Positions 27,167 to 35,720 of a stretch of 64,000 nt of DNA are shown piece after piece. A model generated the notes under the pieces. The model did not search any database. It was given only the letters and a program-made list of their open reading frames with translations, and had not been told where the DNA came from. The DNA is from Chitinophagaceae bacterium. GTDB taxonomy: Bacteria > Bacteroidota > Bacteroidia > Chitinophagales > Chitinophagaceae. A program made the position numbers and the translations under genes. Position 1 is the first letter of the stretch; each line of letters begins with the position of its first letter. The stretch lies in assembly GCA_947374225.1 (NCBI GenBank), contig CANCAY010000004.1:32511-96510 (forward strand), in the 5' to 3' direction.

Positions 27167-27283
27167 CGTTAAAACAAGGACTTTATGAAACGGCCAAGCA
27201 TGGGTGATAAATATCAACCAACCTACTCCTATTATATTAACAATTGGTCGTAAATTGCAAGGCAACCTAAATAATAGCTCAAA

Positions 27284-28267
27284 ATGGGTAAATTCTTAAA
27301 AATTGGGGTCTTTTTCTTAATTGGTATATTACTGATTTGGTGGAGTTTACACCAAATACCTGCAAATGAATGGGACAAATTTAAAGTTGCATTGAGACAT
27401 TCTAAATTCTGGATTATCATACCAGTATTCATCATCTTGGGTTTTTCTCATTTTTTAAGAGCTTTAAGATGGAGATTAATTATGGAACCATTGGGTTATA
27501 AACCATCCATTTTGAATACGTTCTTGGCAGTACTCATTGGCTATTTAGCCAACCTAGCTATTCCAAGATTAGGAGAAGTTTTAAAATGCACCCTACTTTC
27601 AAAATATGAGAAAGTGCCTGCAGAAAAAATTGTTGGAACCATTGTGGCAGAACGCGCATTTGATGTGGTAAGCTTAGGTGTTATATTTATTTTGGCCCTT
27701 ACATTACAGTTTAATGTGATACAAGCTGGCTGGCATCAATTGCAAGCACAAACTGCACAAGGCCCCGTGGATCATAGTAGTCGTAACTATATTCTAGTGG
27801 GATTAGCTGCCTTTTTAATAGTAGCTGGAATACTTGTATTTAGTTTCCGATCTAAATTACAAAAAGCAATCGCTAGTGTTAAACATATTATTGCTGGCAT
27901 TTGGGAAGGCGTTATAAGTGCATCCAAACTAAAAAAACATAATTTATTTTTTCTATATTCATTCGGAATCTGGTTTATGTACTTACTAGCTACTTATATT
28001 GGATTGTATGGAACAGAAGGGACAGGTAGTTCTTTTGCTACAGCGATTAGTTGTTTGGCATATGCAAGTATTGGAATGATTTTAACACCTGGCGGCATTG
28101 GTGCTTATGCGTATTTCATGGCCAAAGTATTAGAATTAAATGGGGTTGACTATACATTAGGATTGGCAAATGGAACTTTACAATGGTTTTCACAATTTTT
28201 AATAGTACTCGTTCTTGGTGGTATAAGTTTAATTTTATTACCCATTGTAAACAGACAAAAAAAATAG
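27284..28267 (+). CDS. UPF0104 / lysylphosphatidylglycerol-synthase-type membrane protein
   Basis: This 327-residue protein has about eight membrane segments of the LPG-synthase transmembrane (flippase-like) family. Conserved blocks are GEVLKCTLLSKYE (the R/K-G-E-x-x-K region), VAERAFDVVSLGVIF and TPGGIGAYAYFMAKVLEL. There is no soluble aminoacyl-transferase domain, so lipid aminoacylation is not expected; the family is thought to handle lipids in the membrane, and the substrate is unknown. rfaE2 begins one base after the stop, so they are co-transcribed. Confidence 0.88.
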   Translation: MGKFLKIGVFFLIGILLIWWSLHQIPANEWDKFKVALRHSKFWIIIPVFIILGFSHFLRALRWRLIMEPLGYKPSILNTFLAVLIGYLANLAIPRLGEVLKCTLLSKYEKVPAEKIVGTIVAERAFDVVSLGVIFILALTLQFNVIQAGWHQLQAQTAQGPVDHSSRNYILVGLAAFLIVAGILVFSFRSKLQKAIASVKHIIAGIWEGVISASKLKKHNLFFLYSFGIWFMYLLATYIGLYGTEGTGSSFATAISCLAYASIGMILTPGGIGAYAYFMAKVLELNGVDYTLGLANGTLQWFSQFLIVLVLGGISLILLPIVNRQKK

Positions 28268-28268
28268 A

Positions 28269-28757
28269 ATGCGTCAAATAGATTCAATTGCAAAAAAAAT
28301 AATGACGTTAAAGGAAGCCAAAGCTATGATAGCTGCTTGGAAAGTACAAGGCAAAACGGTCTCCTTTACTAATGGATGCTTTGATATTTTACATCCAGGT
28401 CATATATTTTCACTTGGACAAGCTGCCAAGGAAGCCGATTATTTAGTAGTTGGTTTGAATAGTGACGCAAGTGTTAAAAGATTAAAGGGCCCTGAAAGAC
28501 CTATCAATAATACCGAGAGCCGTGCTATAATAATATCAAATTTAATACTAGTGGACGCTGTAGTTGTTTTTGAAGAAGACACTCCACTAGAGCTCATAAC
28601 TGAATTATTACCTGACGTATTGGTAAAAGGTGGCGACTATACTTTTGAACAAATTGTTGGTGCAAAAGAAGTGGTTGCAGCAGGCGGAAAAGTAATCATA
28701 AACAATATTGTAGAAGGATTTTCTACAACGAATCTGATAGAAAAGATTAAAAAATAA
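28269..28757 (+). CDS. rfaE2: D-glycero-beta-D-manno-heptose 1-phosphate adenylyltransferase
   Basis: This enzyme makes ADP-heptose for the lipopolysaccharide inner core. The 162-residue protein is the stand-alone adenylyltransferase half of HldE: TNGCFDILHPGHIFSL with the HxGH nucleotidyltransferase motif (His42, His45), GLNSDASVKRLKGPERPI, and LVKGGDYTFEQIVGAKEV near the end. The kinase half must be encoded elsewhere. An alternative start at Met12 would shorten it by eleven residues. It follows the UPF0104 gene with one base between. Confidence 0.93.
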   Translation: MRQIDSIAKKIMTLKEAKAMIAAWKVQGKTVSFTNGCFDILHPGHIFSLGQAAKEADYLVVGLNSDASVKRLKGPERPINNTESRAIIISNLILVDAVVVFEEDTPLELITELLPDVLVKGGDYTFEQIVGAKEVVAAGGKVIINNIVEGFSTTNLIEKIKK

Positions 28758-28799
28758 AGAAATAATATTATTAATAATAACGAATTCAAATTAACTGAA

Positions 28800-30323
28800 A
28801 TGAAATTTTTACAAGCATTACAATTACAAAAAGAGAATGAAGGAACTTCCACTGGAATCAATTGGGTAAAATCAAATGGTGAATTAAACTTATCATTTTC
28901 TCCTGTAGATTCTAACATGATTGGTGCTGTTACAAACACAGACAAAGCTGCTTACGAAACCGTAATGCAAACTGCAGGAACTGCTTTTCTAGAATGGCGT
29001 AATTGGCCTGCTCCGAAAAGAGGGGAAGTGGTTAGACAATTGGGTATTGCATTGAGAAATGAAAAACAAGCATTGGGTCAATTGGTAAGTTATGAAATGG
29101 GAAAAAGTTTACAAGAAGGACTAGGTGAAGTACAAGAGATGATTGATATATGTGATTTCGCAGTGGGATTGTCTAGACAATTATATGGCTTAACCATGCA
29201 TAGTGAAAGACCTTCGCACAGAATGTACGAACAATGGCACCCAATGGGTGTCGTAGGAATTATATCTGCATTTAATTTCCCAGTGGCAGTTTGGAGCTGG
29301 AATGCTGCATTAGCTTGGGTATGTGGAAATGTTACAGTTTGGAAGCCTAGTGAAAAAACACCATTATGTGGAAATGCGGTTCAAAATATTGTAGCAAAAG
29401 TGTTTGCAGCAAACAATGTTCCAGAAGGCGTTAATAATTTAATTCAAGGAGGTCGAGAAGTGGGCGAATGGTTAAGCAACGATACAAGAATACCTTTAGT
29501 TTCTGCAACAGGTTCCACTAGAATGGGTAAAGAATTAAATACTGCAGTAGCTGCAAGACTTGGAAAAACTATTTTAGAATTAGGCGGCAATAATGCCATA
29601 ATCATTTCAGAACATGCTGACCTTGACATGTCATTAATTGGCGCTGTGTTTGGAGCAGTAGGTACCGCTGGTCAAAGATGTACTAGTACAAGACGTTTAA
29701 TTATACACGAGAAAGTATATGATAGTTTTGTTGCCAAATTAGTGAAAGCATATCAACAAATTAAAATTGGAGACCCATTAGATGCTAATAATCATATGGG
29801 GCCATTGATTGACAAATTAGCAGTAGAAATGTATTTGAAGTCAATTGCAGATTGTGAAAAAGAAGGCGGCAGTTTCTTAGTGGAAGGTGGCGTATTAGAA
29901 GGCGCAGGTTATGAAAGTGGCTGTTATGTAAAACCATGTATTGCTGCTGCTTTACCTAATTACAAAATAGTTCAACATGAAACCTTCGCTCCTATTTTAT
30001 ATGTAATGAAATACAAAACATTAGAAGAAGCTATTGCAATTCAAAATGGGGTGCCTCAAGGATTGTCTTCTGCTATCATGACATTAAATATGAGAGAGTC
30101 TGAATTATTCTTATCTCAACAAGGAAGTGATTGCGGAATTGCGAATGTTAATATTGGAACTAGTGGTGCTGAAATTGGAGGCGCATTTGGTGGTGAGAAG
30201 GAAACAGGTGGTGGTAGAGAAAGTGGAAGTGATGCATGGAAAGCCTATATGCGTCGTCAAACGAATACTATTAACTGGAGCAATAGCTTACCATTAGCGC
30301 AAGGCATTCATTTTGATTTATAA
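28800..30323 (+). CDS. antiquitin-type aldehyde dehydrogenase (alpha-aminoadipate semialdehyde/P6C dehydrogenase-like)
   Basis: This NAD-dependent dehydrogenase of 507 residues is in the ALDH7/antiquitin group, which oxidises alpha-aminoadipic semialdehyde (in equilibrium with piperideine-6-carboxylate) in lysine breakdown. Catalytic residues are Cys294 in GQRCTSTRR and Glu260 in LELGGNNA; the antiquitin hallmarks MYEQWHPMGVVGIISAFNFPVAVWSWN and GGGRESGSDAWKAYMRRQTNT are clear. No lysine-degradation genes are next to it. Substrate assignment comes from the subfamily. Confidence 0.9.
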   Translation: MKFLQALQLQKENEGTSTGINWVKSNGELNLSFSPVDSNMIGAVTNTDKAAYETVMQTAGTAFLEWRNWPAPKRGEVVRQLGIALRNEKQALGQLVSYEMGKSLQEGLGEVQEMIDICDFAVGLSRQLYGLTMHSERPSHRMYEQWHPMGVVGIISAFNFPVAVWSWNAALAWVCGNVTVWKPSEKTPLCGNAVQNIVAKVFAANNVPEGVNNLIQGGREVGEWLSNDTRIPLVSATGSTRMGKELNTAVAARLGKTILELGGNNAIIISEHADLDMSLIGAVFGAVGTAGQRCTSTRRLIIHEKVYDSFVAKLVKAYQQIKIGDPLDANNHMGPLIDKLAVEMYLKSIADCEKEGGSFLVEGGVLEGAGYESGCYVKPCIAAALPNYKIVQHETFAPILYVMKYKTLEEAIAIQNGVPQGLSSAIMTLNMRESELFLSQQGSDCGIANVNIGTSGAEIGGAFGGEKETGGGRESGSDAWKAYMRRQTNTINWSNSLPLAQGIHFDL

Positions 30324-30326
30324 AAT

Positions 30327-30363
30327 GCAATTAACTTGATTGATAGAACGCAATTAATTTGAT
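30327..30363 (+). repeat. 14-bp direct repeat before the subtilase gene
   Basis: GCAATTAACTTGAT (30327-30340) recurs as GCAATTAATTTGAT (30350-30363), one mismatch, start-to-start 23 bp, ending 7 bp before the subtilase ATG at 30371. It could be a regulator site or a remnant of duplication; nothing further supports either. Confidence 0.35.
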
Positions 30364-30370
30364 TTAAAAC

Positions 30371-32014
30371 ATGATACTAAATAGAATTAAATTATTTTTT
30401 GTCATACTCCTATTAGTATTAGGAACGGCACCTGTGTATAGTCAATCGGCTATTCAATTTCCTAACCAAACTTCTAAAAACTGGCAATGGAAGGACTTGG
30501 CAACAGACTCTATTCATGGAATTAGTTTAGCTAATGCGCAACATTTTTTAAGTTCATTACCTACCACTCCTACTCCAGTTATAATAGCAGTAATAGACGG
30601 TGGCATTGATACCAATCATACTTATATCAAACCTTTTTTATGGTCCAATGAAAAAGAGATTCCTAATAACAATATCGACGATGACCATAATGGATATATA
30701 GACGATGTTCATGGATGGAACTTTTTAGGTGGGAAGGATGGTCAAAATATAAATAAACTACCTAGTGAAAAAGCAAGAGTATATCATGCATATAAATCAT
30801 TGTATGAAAATAAAGTCATTGATACTATTAGCTTAACTAAATCCGATAAAAAACAATATCAAAATTGGATAGCTGCTGCTAATCAAATTGATTTTTCGGA
30901 AGAAGAAAGAGCCAACCTGCAATATGTTAGAATGAGCAGGAATATATTAAATAGAGTCACTACTACCCTTTATAAAGAAATTCTAGATAGTAATTTTAAT
31001 GTTGAAAAACTAGAAGCCTATCAACCCTATGGACGTATTGGCTTGGAGGCTAAAATTGTTTATCTAAAAACAATAACTGTTTTAGGAGTAGACAAAGCAA
31101 TGGGCGCAAAAGAAATCCTAGCTGATTTAAACGAATATGTGGAGTCTAAGGAAAAAATGGAGCAAGAAAAAGAACAAATTCCAGCACCCATTCGATCACA
31201 AATTGTCAAGGACAATTATGATGATTTTTCCGATCGTTTTTATGGCAACAATGACATAATGGGGCCAAGTGCAAAGCATGGAACTCATGTTGCAGGATTA
31301 GCAAGCGACCAGTCTAATGTAATTCGTATAATGGGTATAAGAGCAGTTCCAGACGGCGATGAATATGACAAAGACATTGCTTTAGGAATTCGTTATGCGG
31401 TTGACAATGGAGCGAAAGTCATCAATATGAGTTTTGGGAAATCATTCTCCCCTCAGCAAGCTTGGGTAGACAGTGCCATTAGATATGCTGCTGCTAAAGA
31501 TGTTTTATTGATTCATTCTGCAGGCAATGAAAAGTACGATTTAAATACGAAGTCTGTTTATCCTAATCCCTACTCCGACATTTTTGGGGATACTGCAAAT
31601 AATGTAATTACGGTAGCCGCAAGTAGTGACCCTTCCGTTAGTGGTGGACTCCTAACTGACTTTAGTAATTATGGCAATAAAGTAGTGGACTTAATGAGTC
31701 CTGGTGATAAAATATATTCTTCTACTCCCAATAACAACTTTGGCAATTTAAGTGGGACTAGTATGTCTGCTCCAATTGTATCCCATATAGCAGCATTAAT
31801 AAGAGCTTACTTCCCACAACTTACAGCAAAAGAAGTTAAAATGGTATTAATGAAAAGTTGTTGGACACCACAGGACAAAGCAACAAAGACCACCCTATTA
31901 TCAATTTGTAAAACTGGAGGAATTGTTAATGCATCAAATGCAGTTCATTATGCTCAAGAATACATAGCTTCGCCATCTTACAAAAAATCGAAATTCAGAA
32001 AAAATAAAAACTAA
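30371..32014 (+). CDS. exported S8 family serine peptidase (subtilase)
   Basis: This 547-residue subtilase has a signal peptide (1-25, ending PVYSQ). The catalytic triad is Asp76 in VIDGGIDTNH, His303 in KHGTHVAGL and Ser464 in GTSMSAP. Asp and His are about 227 residues apart instead of the usual 30-40 because of a charged, mainly helical insertion (about 120-285) with no recognised fold. The C-terminus is basic with no T9SS sorting domain, so it is probably periplasmic or released by another route. The DinB gene begins two bases after the stop. Confidence 0.92.
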   Translation: MILNRIKLFFVILLLVLGTAPVYSQSAIQFPNQTSKNWQWKDLATDSIHGISLANAQHFLSSLPTTPTPVIIAVIDGGIDTNHTYIKPFLWSNEKEIPNNNIDDDHNGYIDDVHGWNFLGGKDGQNINKLPSEKARVYHAYKSLYENKVIDTISLTKSDKKQYQNWIAAANQIDFSEEERANLQYVRMSRNILNRVTTTLYKEILDSNFNVEKLEAYQPYGRIGLEAKIVYLKTITVLGVDKAMGAKEILADLNEYVESKEKMEQEKEQIPAPIRSQIVKDNYDDFSDRFYGNNDIMGPSAKHGTHVAGLASDQSNVIRIMGIRAVPDGDEYDKDIALGIRYAVDNGAKVINMSFGKSFSPQQAWVDSAIRYAAAKDVLLIHSAGNEKYDLNTKSVYPNPYSDIFGDTANNVITVAASSDPSVSGGLLTDFSNYGNKVVDLMSPGDKIYSSTPNNNFGNLSGTSMSAPIVSHIAALIRAYFPQLTAKEVKMVLMKSCWTPQDKATKTTLLSICKTGGIVNASNAVHYAQEYIASPSYKKSKFRKNKN

Positions 32015-32016
32015 AT

Positions 32017-32529
32017 ATGCCTAGACCAAGTGCCACAGAATACGGTAGTTTCTACCAAACCTATATTAACTACACTAGTGGGAAAGATTATTCCATTTTA
32101 GTTCAACAATATAACGAACGTATTATTGAATCATGGTCTGCTATACCTTTGGAAAAAATTAACGAAGCATATGCTCCAGACAAATGGACAATAAAGCAAA
32201 TGTTTCAGCATGTTATTGATACAGAAAGAATATTTGCTTACCGCGCTTTATGTGTAGCTAGAGGAGAACAAAATGCACTATTAGGTTTTGATGAAAACGA
32301 ATATGCAAAAAAAGGAACTGCTTTAAATAGAAACTGGAAAGAAATGTTAACTGAATGGCGTGTGGTAAGACAATCCACTAATATGCTTTTTGCTTCCTTT
32401 ACAGAAGAAGACATGAAACAAAAAGGAACAGCTAGTGGGAACCCTATCTCTGTTAATGCTATTGGCTTTATCATTTTTGGACACGCATTGCACCATTTAC
32501 ATATACTCAAGGAGCGTTACGACATATGA
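32017..32529 (+). CDS. DinB family protein
   Basis: This 170-residue four-helix-bundle protein belongs to the DinB/YfiT superfamily of putative metal-dependent hydrolases or thiol transferases. The metal-binding His positions are suggested by the first-helix MFQHVIDTERIFAYRAL and the C-terminal HALHHLHILKERY. It follows the subtilase by two bases and is co-transcribed with it. Substrate unknown. Confidence 0.9.
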   Translation: MPRPSATEYGSFYQTYINYTSGKDYSILVQQYNERIIESWSAIPLEKINEAYAPDKWTIKQMFQHVIDTERIFAYRALCVARGEQNALLGFDENEYAKKGTALNRNWKEMLTEWRVVRQSTNMLFASFTEEDMKQKGTASGNPISVNAIGFIIFGHALHHLHILKERYDI

Positions 32530-32534
32530 TTTTT

Positions 32535-32564
32535 AAAAGGAGTGTCAAATGACACTCCTTTTTG
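32535..32564 (+). terminator. terminator after the subtilase-DinB operon
   Basis: A perfect 13-bp stem, AAAAGGAGTGTCA with TGACACTCCTTTT, directly follows the DinB stop and leads into T5. Confidence 0.88.
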
Positions 32565-32602
32565 ATTTCTTACTATATATTCTTTGGCGAACCTCTATAC
32601 AT

Positions 32603-32639
32603 AAAAAGCCCCCTAAAAATTAAATTAGGGGGCCTTTTA
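32603..32639 (-). terminator. terminator of the YceI gene
   Basis: On the minus strand AAAAGGCCCCCTAA pairs with TTAGGGGGCTTTTT across an AT loop. It lies about 45 bp after the YceI stop and reads as T-run on the minus strand. Confidence 0.82.
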
Positions 32640-32682
32640 TGCCTTACGGGTGTCCTTATTTTTAGAAAAGAACTCCTATAAA

Positions 32683-33258
32683 TTATTTAGTTCCGTATAA
32701 ATGTACTGCGATTTGTACTTCAGAATCAACCATACCTACGCCATAGTTGATACCGAATAAAGTTCTGTCTAAAGGGAAAAATGCTTCAGCAAAAAATCCT
32801 TTTTCTGCATCTACACTTCTAATAGAAGCTTCAAAAGTTACTGGAGCTTTAACACCTTTTAAAGATAAGTCACCTGTAATTGTAGCTTTATTACCTTTTG
32901 TATAAGTTACAGTTTTGATAGTGAAAGTTGCTTCACCAAATTTAGTAACATCGAAAAAATCAGGAGAAGACAAATGACCTTCTAACTTAGCACCTGCTTC
33001 GTCAGTTACTTTATTGCCAGCAATATCAATCACAAAACTTCCACCTACTAATTTACCAGCACTAGTTTGAACTGCACCAGATTTTACTGGGAAATATCCT
33101 GTGTGGAAATCACCAGTTTTAGAACCTGTCCAGTTTACTTTGCTCTTAGCTGCATTTACAGTAAAAGTTACGTCGTCTTTTGCAGTTGTTTTTGGAGCAA
33201 AAGAGAACATTGCGATTGATGCCAAGATCAATGTCATTGAAAACACGATTTTTTTCAT
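32683..33258 (-). CDS. exported YceI family lipocalin-like protein
   Basis: YceI proteins are secreted beta-barrels that hold isoprenoid or other lipid-like ligands. The 191-residue product has a signal peptide (1-26, ending KTTA) and the family pattern: SKVNWTGSKTGDFHTGYFPV, GSFVIDIAGNKVTDE, LEGHLSSPDFFDVTKFGEATF, and TGDLSLKGVKAPVTFEASI. Ligand unknown. It is transcribed alone between terminator and promoter. Confidence 0.94.
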   Translation of the reverse strand: MKKIVFSMTLILASIAMFSFAPKTTAKDDVTFTVNAAKSKVNWTGSKTGDFHTGYFPVKSGAVQTSAGKLVGGSFVIDIAGNKVTDEAGAKLEGHLSSPDFFDVTKFGEATFTIKTVTYTKGNKATITGDLSLKGVKAPVTFEASIRSVDAEKGFFAEAFFPLDRTLFGINYGVGMVDSEVQIAVHLYGTK

Positions 33259-33313
33259 AATTCGATTTTTTGTTTGTTTTATATATTAAAGTAAGTTCTT
33301 TAAAATGATGCAA

Positions 33314-33344
33314 CAAAAATACGAATCAATGTTTAAACAACAAA
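33314..33344 (-). promoter_or_regulatory. promoter of the YceI gene
   Basis: On the minus strand TATTTTTG (33314-33321) is an exact -7 match, with TTG 19 bp upstream in a TTTTG context, which fits the Bacteroidota -33/-7 layout. The -7 lies 55 bp before the ATG. Confidence 0.6.
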
Positions 33345-33392
33345 ATTTATTTTTTAGCTGTATTTCCCCCTTATAATCTGCCTTTTATCTAT

Positions 33393-33400
33393 TATCTTCG
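33393..33400 (+). promoter_or_regulatory. probable -7 element of sucC
   Basis: TATCTTCG matches TAnnTTTG at seven of eight positions, 15 bp before the sucC ATG. The same octamer lies before the small lipoprotein gene at 58579. Confidence 0.45.
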
Positions 33401-33415
33401 CCAAAATTCCTACGT

Positions 33416-34627
33416 ATGAACCTGCATGAATATCAAGCAAAAGATTTGCTTAAAAAGTACAATGTCCCTGTTCAAGAAGGTGTTGCCGTTGAAACGGTTG
33501 ACGCTGCAGTAGCTGCCTATCATAAAATAGCTGCTGACACTAACAATAAATTTGCTGTCGTTAAGGCACAAATTCATGCTGGTGGTCGTGGTAAAGGTAA
33601 AGTGATTGGCACAGAGCAAAGAGGTGTTGCAGTGGGTAAGTCTGCTGCTGACATTGAAACATTTGCAAAGAACATTTTAGGTGGCACTTTGGTGACTATC
33701 CAAACTGGTCCTGCAGGTAAATTAGTAAGTAAAATTTTAGTAGCTCAAGACGTTTATTATGAAGGTCCTCAGCCAACTAAAGAATTATACCTTTCTATTT
33801 TATTAGATCGTGCTAAAGGCATGAACGTTATAATGTACAGTACTGAAGGTGGTATGGATATTGAAGAAGTAGCTCATAACACCCCAGAAAAAATATTTAA
33901 AGAGTGGATTCACCCAGGTGGTGGATTACTAGGATTCCAAGCAAGAAAAATTGCATTCAACTTTGGTTTAAGTGGTGATGCTTTTAAGAATTGTGTGAAA
34001 TTCGTAACTAATTTATACAATGCATATGTTGGTTTAGACTGTGGCATGTTAGAGATTAACCCATTGTTCAAAACGTCTGACGACAAAATGATCGCAGTGG
34101 ATTGTAAAATGAATATTGATGACAGTGCTTTAATGCGTCATCCTGATTTATTAGCAATGAGAGACGTTACAGAAGAAGATCCTACAGAAGTAGAAGCTGG
34201 AGAGTTCAATTTGAACTTTGTGAAATTAGACGGCAACGTAGGCTGTATGGTGAATGGTGCAGGTTTAGCAATGGCAACTATGGATATGATTAAGTTAAGT
34301 GGTGGTGAGCCAGCTAACTTCTTAGACGTAGGGGGTTCTGCAAATGCACAAACAGTAGAAGCTGGTTTTAGAATTATCATGAAAGACCCTAATGTAAAAG
34401 CAATCTTAATTAACATCTTTGGCGGTATCGTTCGTTGTGACCGTGTTGCTGCTGGTGTAATTGAAGCTTTCAACAAATTAGGCAATATCAATATCCCTAT
34501 CATTGTTCGTTTACAAGGAACGAATGCGGTAGAAGCTAAAAAATTAATTGACGAGAGTGGATTGAAAGTTCAGTCTGCAATTCAATTGAGCGAAGCAGCC
34601 GACTTAGTGAAGCAAGCTGTAGCTTAA
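33416..34627 (+). CDS. sucC: succinate--CoA ligase, beta subunit
   Basis: This is the ADP-forming succinyl-CoA synthetase beta subunit of the TCA cycle. The 403-residue product begins MNLHEYQAKDLLKKYNVPVQ, has the ATP-grasp domain with VKAQIHAGGRGKGK, and the succinate/CoA-side signatures GLDCGMLEINPLF and GGSANAQTVEAGFRIIM with NIFGGIVRCD. The alpha subunit sucD does not follow; a terminator closes the transcript. Confidence 0.96.
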   Translation: MNLHEYQAKDLLKKYNVPVQEGVAVETVDAAVAAYHKIAADTNNKFAVVKAQIHAGGRGKGKVIGTEQRGVAVGKSAADIETFAKNILGGTLVTIQTGPAGKLVSKILVAQDVYYEGPQPTKELYLSILLDRAKGMNVIMYSTEGGMDIEEVAHNTPEKIFKEWIHPGGGLLGFQARKIAFNFGLSGDAFKNCVKFVTNLYNAYVGLDCGMLEINPLFKTSDDKMIAVDCKMNIDDSALMRHPDLLAMRDVTEEDPTEVEAGEFNLNFVKLDGNVGCMVNGAGLAMATMDMIKLSGGEPANFLDVGGSANAQTVEAGFRIIMKDPNVKAILINIFGGIVRCDRVAAGVIEAFNKLGNINIPIIVRLQGTNAVEAKKLIDESGLKVQSAIQLSEAADLVKQAVA

Positions 34628-34646
34628 TATAAAAAATACACCTATC

Positions 34647-34675
34647 AAAAAGGCGCTCATTGAGCGCCTTTTTTG
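34647..34675 (+). terminator. sucC terminator
   Basis: AAAAAGGCGCTCA pairs with TGAGCGCCTTTTT, followed by a T tract, 19 bp after the sucC stop. Confidence 0.9.
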
Positions 34676-34730
34676 TTTACCTACTTGTCTCCCCAAAGAC
34701 AAAGTAGTTATTTTAGAGGGGGTAGTACTT

Positions 34731-35693
34731 TTATTTCCAAGTCCACACAAAACCTAATTCAATTGAACTTTGTGCGCTCAATGCATTTTTATGTTTGCTT
34801 ATAGATGCATCATAACTAACACCTAATTTTGCATTATTAAGACTCATACCAACATATGGAATAATAGCATCATTAACCCTATTAAATAAACCTAATTCTA
34901 GTAAGTGCTCTTTGTCAACTAATAATTTTTTATATAATACACCAACAGTAGTAATTGAATTACTTTCTAATATCTGATGATTGGCTATTAGTTCAAGCTC
35001 TTCTTCATTATTAATTTGTTTTTTATAAAATGACTCAACAGCATACCTTGGTGCTACTTTTGCCTCTCCACTTTTAGAATCTCTTGGTCTGTTTGCTTTG
35101 AATATAGCAGCTCCAATATGAAATTTATCTTTTTCATTTAATCTTACATCATACCCTATCCCAACATTAGTATAAAAATAATTCATACTATAATCAAACG
35201 CAGCAGGATCTGTACTTGTAGCAGCAAGAAAACCAAAACTACCAAACATGTCTTGTGTTTTTACCTTTTCCAAATCCAATAAACGGTTTCCATATGTCAA
35301 GCTTAATCCAAGACTCAAGCCACTAGCACCATCATCACTAAATGAATTATAATACGCCCCACTTAAAGTTGTTGAATTCTTTTTAAGTAACCCACTTCCA
35401 ATTTGTTCAGAAATAAAATTACCTCCAACAGCAAAATAATCATTGCCTGTTGATTTTTTAAATTTATGCTCATAATTAGCTGCCGTGGTGCTATTTATAA
35501 TCGTACCATTCCCAATATTTAAATTCCGATAATTAATTCCAATTATATTATTTAAGGCTCTTGCCCCTGTTAATGCTGGATTAACTGTAAATAAGGTATT
35601 TTGAATTTGTGAAAATATGGGGTCTTGTGCATTTGATTTAATGAATCCAAATAAGCACAATACAATCAATATTTTTTTAATGACTTTCTTCAT
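34731..35693 (-). CDS. PorP/SprF family T9SS membrane protein
   Basis: PorP/SprF proteins are outer-membrane beta-barrels that each work with a type B T9SS cargo encoded beside them. The 320-residue product has a signal peptide (1-22, ending SNAQ), then the family start DPIFSQIQNTLFTVNPALTGA and repeating amphipathic strands with YNSFSDDGASGLSLGLSLTYG, closing in ELGFVWTWK. It starts only 27 bp after the stop of the giant type B protein gene, so the pair is an operon and this protein is the likely partner for its export or anchoring. Confidence 0.93.
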   Translation of the reverse strand: MKKVIKKILIVLCLFGFIKSNAQDPIFSQIQNTLFTVNPALTGARALNNIIGINYRNLNIGNGTIINSTTAANYEHKFKKSTGNDYFAVGGNFISEQIGSGLLKKNSTTLSGAYYNSFSDDGASGLSLGLSLTYGNRLLDLEKVKTQDMFGSFGFLAATSTDPAAFDYSMNYFYTNVGIGYDVRLNEKDKFHIGAAIFKANRPRDSKSGEAKVAPRYAVESFYKKQINNEEELELIANHQILESNSITTVGVLYKKLLVDKEHLLELGLFNRVNDAIIPYVGMSLNNAKLGVSYDASISKHKNALSAQSSIELGFVWTWK

Positions 35694-35720
35694 TTTAATT
35701 TTTTTATAATGCGCTTTAAT

